DNA of 64,000 bases from Macquaria australasica (lineage: Eukaryota; Chordata; Actinopteri; Centrarchiformes; Percichthyidae). Below are positions 47,024-62,000 of the stretch, one piece after another. Position 1 is the first letter of the stretch; every line of letters begins with the position of its first letter. The notes under the pieces were generated by a model, which was not told the origin of the DNA, did not search any database, and saw only the letters and a program-made list of their open reading frames with translations. Position numbers and translations under genes: made by a program. The stretch is taken from the NCBI GenBank assembly GCA_005408345.1, contig SEMN01000071.1, forward strand, positions 124,001 through 188,000. Reading direction: 5' to 3'.

Positions 47024-50000
47024 GAGATTTCAAAGTTTCGGCCTATTCTTGTGTATTCTCCAGAATGATCTCATAATACGGCTGGAATGACACAGATCCC
47101 TTCCTCTTTGATAGGCAGCTCTCACACAGCTTGGCTCTATCTGGGTTATTCGGTCCTCTAAACGACTGTCTGAGGATGTGGTGGTGTTTGATGTTTATGG
47201 AGAGGACAACTCAAACGAGGTGGACTGGATTCCGGAAAGGTAGACATAGCGCAATTTAGAAACAAAAAATGGCAGCTCTGAACTGCTAACAATCACAATT
47301 AAGGTTGTCTGGAGGTCATTAGCACTGTGTACATGTTGGACCTTCGAGTTTACGAGTTGCAGTGTCTCACCACATAAGTGCTCCACTGAAGAGGAACCAT
47401 TTCAGAAAGAATGTTTGAAAGGAGAGAGGTTTTCCATAGTAGGTGGTAAATGCTGAGGTGCACAGCAGGGGATAACAGTTTCTAAAATCCAGAGAGGTGA
47501 AATTCTGGACAGCTTTGATTATTTTATTCCCTTTTGTTAGCCAGGATTCTGAAGCATTCCCCAATTTGCCTTTGCTTTTCTTGACACATACCAAGACCTC
47601 TGCCCTCATTAAGGTCACGGTGGTTTCTCTTTTCCTGGCCTCTCTAAGGTTATCCACTGTGTGAAACCTTCGTCTGCACACTCCCATGACGGCAAACGTG
47701 AAAACAGTGCCAGCACTTGACAGCACTGTGACCCTGAAGACTTGTATGTGCAACATGGTCTCCGGGTAAAAATTGGTTACTGCTTTGGCCCACTGGCAGG
47801 ACCCTGCTGGTATCTGACTGAAAAACAAATTAGTCCTTCTAGTGACCTATTATGACATATCAGAGTAAAGCTCCTTAAACTTGCAGAAATACTTAATTAC
47901 CCAACACCGATTGCATCAGAACACACCACTAAAGGAACTCGGAGTACAGGAGTGTTAATCATTGCAGGCTAGGTAGCTGACTCATATTCGAAACACAACA
48001 CTCATGGTAATCAGTGACATCCGGACCCTATGTTAGTCACTTGGTTCATGTTCAAAATCCATGTTTACAAGTATGTAAATGTTTATGAATGCATGTATGC
48101 ATGCTACTTTGGGCTTCTGCACAGATGTTTGGGCTTAAAAAAGAGCCATATAGCTGTTATTTCTGTCCCTCAATGATTGAGTTACAATAAACCTTTTAGG
48201 TTAAAATGACAAACTGAAAAGCCTGGGCGTTACACAGAGATTAACAATAGGAAATGCTTCATAACAGTATTCTAGCAGGAAGGAGTTAATTTGGAAATTT
48301 CACGGTAATGTGAAGCAACTGGCTATTTTTTGGTAATTCCTTGCACACTCACTTTCTGGCACTGTCTACAAGATGTGCAATGTTTTTAAAATATTGGCTT
48401 CGCTACCTCTGATCAAGAACCCCTGGCTGTTTTCCTATTAAAAGGAGAAGTACTCTCTTCCTCAAATTGTCTCCATCCATCCATCATTTATCTCTCTGGC
48501 TTGCAGAGAGCAGGGAGAGCTCCTGTAAACAAACGGGAGAGATAGAACACCGACACTCCACCTTGGAACCCCGTGTTTACCACCGGCTGTATATCCTTCA
48601 CTGGCTCTGTTTGAAAATATCCCCGCATATACAAACAACTGCGGCTGTGTGTGCATGAAGCGTGAGTGCGCGCCGTGCATGAGGGCAAAATCAAAAACTA
48701 GACAAATAGGAAAAAAGAAGATATCTGCAATCGTGGAAATCATGTTTGAGCACACGTGTAAACAGTATGTAACCGGGCAATCAACCAGGCTGCTGCGTAT
48801 GTGGGGTCAGACTTTAAAGCAGAATGAGAGTCGTAATCACATAGACCTGCGGTAATGAGGGATTAGGGAAGTAGGAAGCGTTATGATGCTGCAGCGCTGT
48901 AATTGTATATGTAGTAGAAGGCTTCACTGATCTAAAATGTGAGACACATTCAGAGAAGGAACCGTGTCTGCAAGCTGAAGATCTGATCAGGACCAAGGTC
49001 AAGTTTGCAAATCTGGGCTTGCCCTGAAGTTTATCCGAGTCTGTGCGTGTGTGAGTGAGTGAGTGAGTGGGAGTTTATGAGTGTGTGTTTGTGAGAGTGC
49101 ACAAAACACTAAATAACAGATTGGGAAATTGCATCGCTAATTTGTATTCTGTTCAGCCATCCAAGGCTGCGCTGTAGGCATTTTGAAAAGCCACAATAGC
49201 GCAGAATAGCTGAGCACTGGCTGGATGAGTCACTTGTGGCTGTTGTGTATGTACCACCCACAAACCCTTCAAAGAAGAAGAAATACACTTGCTTTCATAA
49301 CCGCACAAGCAGAGTGAAAAGGTTTTGCATCTCTTCCAGCTGTGAGTGTGCAGGTTACACAAAGAAATCCCCTGCTGGACCAAACAGACGTAAGAGCTTC
49401 CCAAAGGACAACCGTCTTGAGTTACATTACGTCTCCCTCTGGGTTGGACTCAATAGACAAAGCAAAGGGAGGGATGCTTGCTGCTACTTGGTGAGGATGT
49501 CTTGCTCCATATCCTAAAGCATGCGGTACTCTCTAAACCAAATGTCCCAGACAGCTGCCTCTTACTGATTTAGATACCTGTTGTCTGGTAATAAGTGGAG
49601 TAAAAAATACAATAAAAACATTTATGAGTCAATGTTTTGGGAAATGTATCCCTGAGCTCACAGAAGGCACATAAACACCTCTTAATGTTTATGTTTCCAC
49701 TGCATAAGTCTATGCTGGGTGTGAGTCAGATACAATGAAGCTAGGATAACAGTCTTTTAACAGGACTTCAGTTCCTTTCATGTTGTTGCTAAGACTTAAA
49801 ACCCACTTTCCACAGTAAACAGATATTGTTGCCCTGGTAATGTGTGGTTTTGAAAATAAAATGCCTTTATGCTACTTATGTAGCTTCTTATGTGCTAAAA
49901 TGACACTAATTTTCATGAGAAAACTAATTAACTGCTTGTATATTTGTGTATTCTCCTGAAGAGAGCACTTTTAAATCAGCAAGAAATTAAAAACATTAAT

Positions 50001-53000
50001 TGGCATTATGTGTATAATAACAATCGTTTAAATTAGCACAGAAATGCTACAGTAATTTAAATTAGTTAACTGATCAACACTGCCATTCTTGGAGCCTGGA
50101 CTCTTACTACCAATTTAATCCCATTTACTACTGTTTTTTGTGGTATATGTGTGATGTTTGTATATGTAAGTATATGTATGATTTTGCTGACACGGTGAAC
50201 AGAGCTTATCTACAATACGGTACCAAAAAGAAATTTCAATGACCCTGGTTGTGCGATCATTATTTTGGGTACATTACAAAAGCAACATGTACATAGGGTG
50301 ATATATTCATATTATAGTTTATTAACTACTGCAGATGTATTAAAAAAAAAAAAAAAAAAAAGGAAGTCCATAGGTCAAACATGGGTCTTTGCACATCTGT
50401 CAGTTCTCTTCTTCCATATTATCATCAAGGCTCCGACCAAAAGACACCGTTTTTTTTGTTCCCTGATTTTTAACCCATGAGAAACATTCTTCCTTCCTCA
50501 GCAGATCAAAGAGGACTGAGTCGGACGCCAGGGGCCAGATCAATTATCCCAGGCAGCCATTTCCACTGTCCTCTCCTTCTGACACACCAGAAAAATCTGG
50601 GCCCTATCAAAGGCTGAAGGGGCCATCAGCCAGCCAAGCAAGCTATTTTCCTCCATTTTACTTCACTGTTACCTTCCACTGCTCATTTTCTTTTCCCCAG
50701 CTATTATCCCTTTAACCTATTTCACTTTATCCGTTCCATCCATCTTTCCTCTATTCTCCCAACCTTTAATCCAACTTCACACCATTACTTTGTTTCAGCT
50801 TGCCCTTTTCATCCCCTATTATAACAGTACTTTCCTCTATTTGTTCTCCTCCTTCCCTCACTCATGACTGCGCTATTCTGACAAATGTCACCCTGTAAAA
50901 AATCCATGTGGCAGCTGCTCTCTCAAAATCACACAGCTGGGCTGGAAAATAAAGCAGGTTTCTCTGATTCTGGGTCGCCCGGTTAGACAGAAGCATCCCT
51001 TGCCAAAAAGGAGTTTTCTGCTTGTGTACAACCTGAGCCTTTTACAATTGTTCATGTGCGTTTGCATGGTTTAGCCCATTTGTTTGCAACTTACGTGCAG
51101 TATCTTTCATATAATTAACTAAATTTGCTATTTCCAACCTTTTTTTTGTGTTTTACAATACATTCCAGTAATGTTGGGAACGCCTGGGATTTATCATTTA
51201 TTTATTTAAATTTATCATTTAAATACAGTAATGCCAAATTACTGTATGAAATAAAATGAAATGAAAATCACAAGTAATAGAGATATGTAGTAAATGGGCT
51301 AAAACATGTAAAAACACAGATTCTGTCCTTTAAAATATGACTACCTTTATTTTAATGACTCCATGAAGAGATTTTACTAAGTACTCCCACTGTCCTGGAG
51401 TTGAATGGACTGAAAATAATCTCAAAGAGATACCAGAGACTGTTCGACAAGAACAAAATGAAAGTGCTTATGAGAGCTTTTTTGGTGACAATGGATATAA
51501 AAGGACACAGGAGCCATTCAAAATGACTGCCTTCTGTAATACTCAAAAAGATAAGGAAAAGCCAGTTCTGTTATTCAGTCTGACCCTTGTGATTAAAAAG
51601 CCAATTCACAGCCACAGTCATTTAACTGTGGCAATCATAAGATTCCAAAGGACACCTAAAAGATTTGTTATGGAGGTAAATGAATTCAGAATTATTAGTT
51701 TGGCAACATCCAAACATGTGAGAGAACAGGTTAAGAACATAATTCATGAGAAATTGGCAACGTAGCATGAAGAAAATTCACTCTGTTGCCAGAGAATAAC
51801 TTCATGTGCTCCTCATTGGTTTGTCTCAATTGTCCGTTCCACGTTAAACATTTAAACCATCTAAAACATCCCAATTATATAGTTTTTGTCCTCTTAACCG
51901 CTTTATGAAAACGGCTTCCACTTCCACAGGAAGGAATGTGCAGAATGTGAGAGGTTAGGCTGCCATGTTCTGCTAAAAAAACAACACATAACTCAGATAT
52001 TCAGACGCATTTAGACACCCAGAGAAATTCTCTGCAGTATAATTCAGTGGGTGCAGGAATCCTAAGTGAGAAAGCGAGCCTGATGAAAAACATGCAAAGA
52101 CACCTTTGAAAAAATGCTGAAATTAATTTAAGAAAATCTAATTGAGTCTAAAGCTGAGTTTTGGTGTGCAGCAGATTTGTTGCTCATGTTGGATTCTTTT
52201 TTATTGGAACACCCACTCAAACTGTTTCAAATCTGTCAGCTGAGTCGCCATTCCTAGATCTTTCAGGGTTGTGTGTGTGCTTAATATGTTCAAGACTTTC
52301 ATTTTCATATCTTCATGATTTAAAAAATATATCCTCACCAGTTTCTCCTTGAAGACCATCTGTCTGAGCCACTTGAAATCCAGCGGTTTGAAAGCGGAAA
52401 AAACAAAAAGTGAGTCTTTTTCGTAGTTTTCAGGCTTCTGGATAGCTCCCTCTGGATAGGTAATCCTCACGGTGGTTTTGGTCCCGACGTCTTTGCCATA
52501 ACCTCTTACTGGGGCTTCGTTCAACCTGCCAGCACAAAAGAAATGTCTCAGTGAGTGGAGTTTGGGTTTAAGAAAAGCCCATAGCACAGAAGTTAAGTGC
52601 CTGGAATGCTTTCATCAACTACAGTATTATACACTTTAATAAGGTGTTCTTTAAGTTAGGATATAGTAAATATCACAAATAGTATCGTTTCCATCCTCTT
52701 TGTACTGTTTTGCCTTGTAAACTATTTACAGGATTTGTACAGCTTTTTAAGAGTAAAATTCTAGCACGTTTCAAGCACTTTCAAGACCAAAACTTTCAAA
52801 TATGACGGGATCGTTTCATTTCAACTATCAAAAGTTTTTTGGTTTAACATGAGTGATTGCGTAGATGAAACACAAGATTATGTTGAAAATCAAGCGTTTT
52901 TCAAGGAGTATATTTGAATTCAAGCATATTCCTAACCTTGAAAACATAACAGTTAAAATTAAGCATTTTCCAAACTTTCAAGACTTTCAACGAACCCTGT

Positions 53001-56000
53001 ATATATAGTTTATACACAACTGAGGGACAAATTGCTCAGACATTTATACTCAGTGTTTTATTTTACTATGGCGTCCTCTTACCTCACCACAACATCGTAG
53101 TCATCTATACGGGAGCCCAGAGACTTGTTGGACAGGATGCCCCCGTTGCCCACAATGATGCATCTTTTACAGCTGAGACTACAAGGCAGGAGGGTCAGCA
53201 ATTAGTCAAATTAAGACCTGATGGATAGACAAAAAACAGGACTTTCTGTTGATGTGGGTGAGTAGCAATAATTACCTGTCTAGCACCTCTCCAAGTCCGT
53301 AATTTTTCGTGGCAGTTAAAATGCTGTCTATGATTCTTTCTGCAGAGGGGAAAAAAAATAAAGAAAGAACCACCATGAGAGGACAGTTAAATGCACATTA
53401 AGTTGTCACCTACACTGCTGTACACAATATTACAAATGTACTTCTTACAAGAGTGTTCCAAATGTAAATACGTGTGTATTGTATATTGTATATTTATTGC
53501 CCGGAGCAGTTTGTGTATAAATACATTGGTGGATAATTTCTTTCTTGGCAATGAATGGGAGACTGGATACATACAGCTAGTGTCAAATACTCTACAGCAA
53601 AGATACTGCATCTCATAATTTGACACTGGAAAATGTACCGCTATTGTCGGGGTCAGTCGCCTTAAGCACTCACTCCTTATGGAGCAGTGCATCAGTTTAA
53701 CAGCACAGATGATGTGATGTCCTCCAATAATGAAAATGAAATATTTGCAAAGCCAAAACTGAGGCTATTGCCCCTTTAAAAGATTAACAAACTGTCAAGG
53801 ACTTCAACATACCACTAGAGATATAGCAATCTAGGTGGTCTTAAGACAGTCGGAGGAGAGAACACCTCTCTCCGTTTATTCAGTCACAGATAAGGAGTGA
53901 CCAACACACCCTTCAGAAACAGTGGTGATGGGATTATGGAGGGAAAAAGGCTGCCGTGTTCCTGAGAGGAGTGAATCTGGGAGAGACAGACATACAGGGT
54001 TCGGGATGGTATGCGTGTGTATGTAGAAACTCTCCCATAAAAGCACTCAGAGAGGAATGCTGTTTTCAAACAAGCACATTCTCCTGGTTAAGTAGGCGAT
54101 GTTGAGCTCGTCTCCCTGCGTGGCTAGCACCCCTCTGATCGCAGGGTGAGAAACGGGGATGTTTAGCCATAGTACACATTCCTGCCATGTTCTACGGGGC
54201 ATTCTGCTAGAGTCATGCTTCCAGCATTAGATATTACATATATTTCACTTTTTCTCCTGACCATTTTTAGGCCTCTCATACTTGTAACTCACCCATCATC
54301 AACATCCCAAATGTGCAGATTCCATTACAGTTGTTACTATCTTTGATCCACATTTGCAGTAAGGTAGGAGCACCATAGAAGGACTACTTGGATTTAACTA
54401 CTATCATGGCAGTTAATCAGGTTCTCTTTATTTGCATGCCACATGGGGAAAATCAAAGTCTCCTTGCGTCACATTGTTAAAAAATGAAAGGCATTTTCAT
54501 TGTCCTCTCTACTTCACTTAATATAATCACCATATAGCACACAGTCTGCAAAGGGGGGCCAAGAGAAACAGCAAAAGCGAGAGTAAAGGCAGAGTGAGAA
54601 CAAGAGAGTTTAGACTGGGGCCTCAAAGCAGTTTGTAAGACATATTACAGCCCCATTCACCCTGGCTAACGATCCTAATGATTAACCTGCTGAGGAGAGG
54701 CGAGCAGAGCAACAGCCCATTGTTTGGATGTGGTGTCGATGTCTGGCGTCAAGCATCACCCCGAGAAGCATAAACACAAGGCTGAGGACCACACCTGGAT
54801 CCAAGCGGGTGAAAAGTGAAAAATCACAATGGGCAGGACTCTCTTCCAGAGGACGACATGGGAGCTAATTGTTATAAGTACCCGGGGTAAACATTTCAGC
54901 AAAGTATGTCTCGTGGTTGAGCCAAAGACGGATGGCTGAATGTCCAGACATTAGTCCAACATGGAACTTTTGAAATGACAAAAATCTTTACTGGTAACAT
55001 CGAGGAAGATCGGAAGCATCACATAATACATAAACACAGACACATTGTTGGGAAGAGTGTAGCCTAAACAATATTAAAAAAAATCATGTGATGAGAGAGT
55101 GGTATTTGTTAGGCCTGCACTTTAGTAGGCTTTTGACTCAACATCAACTGGTAAAAAAGAAAACACGATTATTTGATTGCAGCTTGATGACTAATTTATC
55201 AAGGATATTAATAAGCGAACAATCCTGAAAAATAGCTGCACGGCTCAAGGTGGTACCATCTTTATTTCCGTATTGTGGAATGCAAATCTGAGGTGTGTTC
55301 AGATCTTTGGCACCAGTTTGCTACGTCTTTCGGCCTGAATCATGTTTCCTGCTAACTATGTGTAAAGTTGCATAATGGTGGCACACAAATATATCCACAG
55401 TGAAAACCCAGTGGCCCAGTAATATCAATGATCAATTGTCTGAATTTTTTCTTCACAACTTAAATCATTTGCTACAAATAGTACTACAAATTACACTTCA
55501 GGAGGTTCAATACACCGCCATCTCCATAAAAAAAAAGTCTTGCTGTGTTCTGTGTTTTTTTTACCAATTATTTTTATGAATGTACTGCTTTTGTCTCGTG
55601 TTGCAAAGATAAAGCAGTGAATTACCTCTCATATCCAAAGTGTGATCATGTGACTGAGGCAGAACTCGTGTAACCATCATACTTATGTTATGTTAATGCA
55701 ATTCTATTCATAATCAAAGTAAATAAAACATTACTGTAATCTGCAATCAGCTAAATTAAGAGACAATTCCTGTGAATATCTGTCATCAACAGAGCAAATA
55801 CTGAATGAAGGCCTCTTTCGTTAGTTAAAATCCCTTTAGCCAACATTTTCAAAGCACTGCAGTTCTGGGCACTTCTGTGTACTATGATGTCTACTAATTA
55901 TTTGAACAGCCAATGTTATTGTATAATTTCTATCTTGTGTACACCAAACTTTAAGATATTCTGCACATCTTCCTAAAGACGGATGATAACAAGCCTAGAG

Positions 56001-59000
56001 ATATTTAACACAGTAGTTGAAACTACTCCACTCTAATTGTGTCTCTTTAACGCACTGTGTCCTCCTGCCCAGCAGGTTTCCCAAATAAAGCACATAAAGC
56101 ATTGTAGGGCTGCATTATTAATTAATCTGACAATTATTATTTTTTTGATTAATCGATTCATTACTCCAAAAGATTTCCAAAAATTGTGAAAAAATGCCCA
56201 TTGCAACTAGTCCATGGTGACGTCTTCAAATGTCTTGTTTTGCTCGACCAACACTGCAAAACCCAAAGACATTCAGTTTACAACGAAATATGACAAAAGA
56301 AAAGCAGCAAACCCTCATATTTGAGAGGCTGTAACCAGAAAATGTTTGGCATTTTTTCATTAGGTTTGTTTAAAAATTACTGAAATGATTAATTGATATA
56401 ATTGATTATTTTTCTGATGATCTACTAATCAATTAGTCAGCTAACTGTTTCAGCTATGCTCCAAAACTAACTTCTCCCTTCACGCCTTTTCACACACTTT
56501 ATAGACAGTTCAGTATATCAACATAAACTACTGTAGCTGGTAATGATACATATCGTACCTGTCAACATTAAAGTGACAAAAAAAACAAGAGAAGGCTGAT
56601 AGAAACTAAACTCTATTAAAGGATTTAAACATCAAAATAAAAATGCTGATTTTCTCCATTTGTCAAAGCAAACCTTTGAAAAATACCTCTTTCACTGTAT
56701 AAGTCTCTGGCTGATGAACATCATCATGTAAACAGCTTTACTTTAAGTCCACTTTGGACTGCAGAAAGTTATTACATAATTTAGAGAATAACATTTCATT
56801 TACTGTGAGAATAATATTTAACAATTAATGCAAATTATAGCCTATTACTCAAATTGCCCGTTTGGGGCCTGACTGGCTTCCTGCGGTGCTGAAAAGTATG
56901 TTTTTTTCTCTGAGACCAAATCAACACAGCTTTACTGTTCTCAGGCTACGGTTGATGTGTGCCAAAGATACCTCTTGGAAGAATAAAAAGTAAAAATAAA
57001 ACTCCCGCCCACTGCCGCCACCACTTCATGTTCCCAATTTGGAATCCTTTGTGGCGTTCTATTCAAGATCCACACGTATCATCTCTCCACATGAGTAGCA
57101 CTAAAAGGGAAACCCCACTGCCATCGCAGTCCGTGGAGAAAACAGAAACCAGGTGTGACACTCACACAGGGAGTGCTCTTTTGATAGCGATTGAGACAGT
57201 GTGTGTGTGTCTGTGCGCGCATGTGTGTGTGTGTGTGTGTGTGTGTGTTCGTATGACAGCGGAGAACTTGCCAGAGCACAAAGGTAACATTCACTGTACC
57301 TTCTACTTGTAAGTATTGGAAAATATGTGATGCGATACGAGCATGTCACTGAAGCCAGCTTAATGTTATCTCTTCAGTTCCCATGGCATTGTGTACTGGT
57401 TTGATATCTGAAGTGCTGGAGTGTGTTAAGGTCAGGGAACAAGCACAAGCACTGTGTGTGAAGACATTAAAGTCAGAGTGTTGGGAGACGTGAGTTCCCT
57501 GGTCCCAAGATAGAATTCATCTCGCAAACAAATGCACATCACTGATGAGGTTGTCATTGTGACACACACAGAAGTCTACGGTGCCTAAATTGTATATAAA
57601 TGACTAGAAAATATTCATATATTTTGACTTATGGGCACGGCACAATAAGAGTATTATGAGCTTAAAAATGTCTTGTTTCAGCCTGGTCAAAAAGTTTTTT
57701 TTGGATCTGTTTAATATGCTATATAGCAGGTTAGCTTCATGTCATTTTGAAGCTAACCTGCATTTTGCAAAATGACAGTTTTTGGAGAATGGGCTTTCCT
57801 GTGAGCCCCCAGAATCAATTAGATCAGAAATGTTGACATGATATCAAATCAAAGGTTAACTGGGAGATTCTGAAATTGACATAAGGTGATCAGGTAGATC
57901 ATTTCTCCAGAGAAGAGTCACCACTCTGTTGGTCCTTGCGTCCAGTGGTGTTACAGAGTGATGGGTCTTTTCACTCACAAACAATCTTTGGCGATATACA
58001 GACACTGGCTGAAGAGAGCACACTGACCAGAGAACAGCCAAACTTTTCATTTAAGCCATTTATAAGCAATTAACATTAATTAGCTACAGTTGATGGAATC
58101 TGCTGCCAGTGATGTCTGTCATTTGAACCAGCGACAGTCGCTAAAAGTGAGAAGACTGCTGCCTATATGTTTTCCATTGCTCTAATAAAAAAAGAGTGAG
58201 GAGAGATAAAAGGTTTGATAAAAGATTTGTTAAGAATCAGAGCTTAAAAGATCTGGGTATTTTGCCAACCAGGAACTGGATCCAAAATGGAACAAGCTAT
58301 CGGAACCCATCTCTACCCAGAAATCAAACTATAATCAAGCATGAATGATGTGAGATAGAAATTAGGTCATTTCTGGCATTAAAAAGGCTGCCGTTTAGCA
58401 ATTGCTTCTGACATCTCCAATGTTGGACTGTCCATGAATAAAGTAACAGAAGGAGTTTTCAAAAACAGCCCCTGCTTGCATTACTATTTCATGATAGCAT
58501 AACTTGGCAAAGACTAAAGGTGGCTAAATGTACACTATGATGGATTACCTATCTCACTTTGTCTCAGCTCAGGACAAGGCAGAGCAACAAACCTGAGGCA
58601 GAATATATTCTGCCAAAACCACCAGCCTTGCAACAATGACAAATGATGAAAAGTGCAAAGTGGCAGAACATTGGCATTTTCCACCGCTGAACCATCCAAG
58701 TGAAACCCTGATGATGAAAAGAGCTTAAAAAAGAACAGGTATTTGGACATAATAACTAGTAGGGCTGGGACGATATGCTTATCTCCCAATTCGATACTAT
58801 CACGATACTTGGGTGCTGATTCGATATGTATTGCGATTCTTAAGTATTGTAATTCTACAAGTATTGCGATTCAATATTACGATTGCGATTTTTGTTTGCT
58901 TTTCAGGCAGTTTGAGTTTTATTTCAGTAGCATCATTGCTATACTGCATATAAAAGTGGTAAATAAAATATTAATATATAATTGATGGAATGAACCTTTC

Positions 59001-62000
59001 TTACCTTGCGTTTTGAATCCAAATGGAGGTAAGTAATTGTTGACTTTTGCTAGACGCTTGAAGTTCCGATCGAGAAACATGGGTGCTGGTTTCATAAACC
59101 TGCAATGAGATGCAGAAAGAACGGAAGGAGGAAGAAGAAAGAGAAAGTTTTCATCAGCTGAGCACAAAGAACAAGATAAAATGTGCCATGTTGTAATAAT
59201 TACTTTTCTTAGTATGGCCACTCCTGTAACCAACCCACTATGATTAAGAATGATTCATTTTGTTGTGCATTCCCCCACCACACCTTTTCTCCTCTCCATA
59301 GAGAGACCCTGTGGCTTCCCATAATCCCTGCTCCACCTGGGACAGTTGTGTTAATGACCTGGGCATGTTTTAAGCCAGAAAGTGATAAACAAACTCACTT
59401 GTTCTACTGTCATTAATGTAACAGCATCACCACCTCCCCTGTTAAAGCCTCCCAAAAGAAGCAAAGCCTGCACACACATTAGCAAGGTAGCTAAAAACTA
59501 AGCTGCTAATAAAAACTGAGAGGCAGGGGGAGACACAGAAGGCAGCTGCAGTGCGTAACCAATCAACATAACCTCTCCACCCAGGCCTAAATCACAGCTG
59601 ACACACGGTTTTGATAAATCTGCTGAGACAATATACTCATGCCAAAATGCTTTTCCTCAAATGATCGGGGGAAAGACCGTTTCTACAAACTGAATTAGAG
59701 CAGAAGAAGTTGCTCTCACCGTGTCCCAGTTTAAAGGAAAAACACACCACAAAACAACAAGTATCCAGGAAATTCAGAGGTTTGAGCCTGATATGTGAAA
59801 TACCTGTGTTTGCCCATGACAGAGTTCAGACAAGTAAACCTACTCCAGCGCGAAGCAAGTCATCCTGCCACATTAAAAAACTAATTGAGTTTGATATTCA
59901 AAAGCACGTCTGCGACCAATGTTTTTAATGCCCCATGAACTGCTACTTCCAGCGTCGCCTCTTCCTTATCCTGTGTGTCTGTATAAGTGTGTGTGTGTGT
60001 CCCTCTTAGATTAATTGCAGCTCTAAAATCAAAAGAAGCCATTTCCTCTTAGTCACGCCTGCGACCCGAGTGTGGCTTCAGGATGGATGTGTGTTTTTAT
60101 GACCTGCTGTCAAGCTGGGCGGACACGAGAGGAGAGGGAGACGGCTGCTCTCGCCGTCTCTTAACAAGCATGGTGCGTTTCCATGTCAGACCTAAATGAT
60201 CAATCAGGGGACACACACAGAAAAGACAGTGCTAGGCGCCGTGGAGAGATCTACTGAGCTGGTGTGTATTATTTTGTTTATGATAGAAGAGAGTTACAGA
60301 GATTGTTTTCTCATTGCCGGAAACCAGACCACCAGAGACATAACTGCATCTTGCTGAGGGGCTGATAGTTGCCCACCACACACACGGTTGTTCTTTCTCA
60401 CCAACCATAAATTATGGCTCCCACAGCCGACAGACTACACTAACTGGCAAAGGCATTTTAAACTGGAATCAGAAGAGGACACACAAGCACCATCACACTC
60501 TCTTATTTCTCAGCAGGATTCCTGGATAGCTTGTTACCATAACACTGCCATGGGTTCACATGAAATATGTGGAGCTCTGAGGCACAATGACCAAACATGG
60601 CCGACATTATTGGGAGGCCTTCCGGTTAGCTTAAACCTCTTCCAAGCACCCTAATCTGTCTTTGACACCCTCGTTATCCTTCAGTTTTAAAGCATGAAAG
60701 CAGAGCGAGACTCAAGAGGAGAGGCAGTTATGTATGACTCTCTCCTCCTCCTCACATCACCTGACAGGGGCACACACACACTCAAAGACTTCTGTCCTGC
60801 CAAAACAAATGGAGATTCATTAAACCCAAGACTTCTGAGGCCAGAAGGGGATATAAATAACACAAGAGCATTGCAAGTCACCAAGCCCTGACCGACAGTC
60901 AGTCACTGACATCCTGACAAAGCAGAGACAGGGAGCTGCTTGTTGTTAAATAAAAAGTGAGGGCTCCCAAAACAGCCAACGCGCAGGGATGCATTGTACT
61001 CATTTCCTTTGCGAGGTCCATCTCTCACGGGAAATATTTTCATAACCGTGCCGCTTCAAGTTCACTGCCAACACTTGATTTAGGGCTCCAATACAAACAG
61101 TTTTGGGTAAAGCGGAGAGGGGAGGGGAGGTGTGGAAAATAAATTGGATTCTGCAGGGCAGGGGCTTCAGAGAAGACAAACATGGAGGAAGCAGGAGATG
61201 ATTAGAGGGAGAGCCACAGGACCTCACTGCTAGAGGTTAAGTAGGTTTTCTCTAACAGCTGAACTGTAGGCCACACCTATTTAAACTAAATGCTAACAAG
61301 GACTTTGTTAGGAATTTGTTTTTGCCTGGTAAACATACAAAGCAGACCGAGAAAGAGAGAACGGGCAAGTTAACAAACAACATGTTAATTGGTCGACTCC
61401 CTTTCACACAGGACACGATAAATCACATGCAAACTCACATACTGCACGGCTGTGTAGGTGCAACCATACACTCTATGCATACAAACACATACATATATAT
61501 ACACTTACACAAAGTGCGCCGTTAATTGTGCTCATTGACCTTTGTGTGACTGGGGTGAAGGTGGTAGTAATCAGTGGGCTCCCGGTGGGGGTTCTGTGTT
61601 TTACAGAACTTTGATCCGACACGTGCGGCTGATTAGAGGAAGTCATTACCAGGGAGGACATTGTTAACACGTAGCCTCTCAGATAGGTAGAGGGCAGTTC
61701 CACAAAACTGCTTTGTCTGTCTTGTTAAGCAGCGCTGCGATTTACGGCCGACAGTGCGGCTGACGGTGTTGTTTAGAATTGGTTTGTCAGTTCATTCAAC
61801 ATATACTGTATACATCATGCCATATGCTTTGGATATCTTCACTTAAAAACACTTTGAGAGCATTTTATTTTTAAGTGTTTCCTTTTAAACAGAATATTGT
61901 GGCAGAATATCACACAGGCAGGGAGAGAAAAACAGTTTTAATTGATTGGAAGGTTGGTAGCAGGATTATGTAAAAAACAAAAGAAAAAATGTAAAATGTG

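Larger units (their letters stand above)
43386..52338 (-). other. st3gal3 largest intron in the window
   Basis: It contains four microsatellite tracts (44712-44741, 45642-45688, 46976-47024, poly-A 50342-50361) and a short GTGA tract near 49051-49070. A 153-codon minus-strand frame (47828-47367) has no recognised homology and is probably chance. Confidence 0.6.
53340..59004 (-). other. st3gal3 intron
   Basis: It holds a solo X element (56105-56455), a GT microsatellite (57200-57249), a perfect short hairpin (57726-57761) and a repeat near 58762. No exon was seen. Confidence 0.6.

Noticed and set aside
47367..47828. 153-codon minus-strand open frame in the largest st3gal3 intron
   Set aside because: It has no family motif I can name, and Cys/Arg patches alone do not support a gene.
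49051..49070. GTGA tandem tract, considered as a CRISPR-like or regulatory array
   Set aside because: It is only a few tetranucleotide units and is an ordinary simple repeat.
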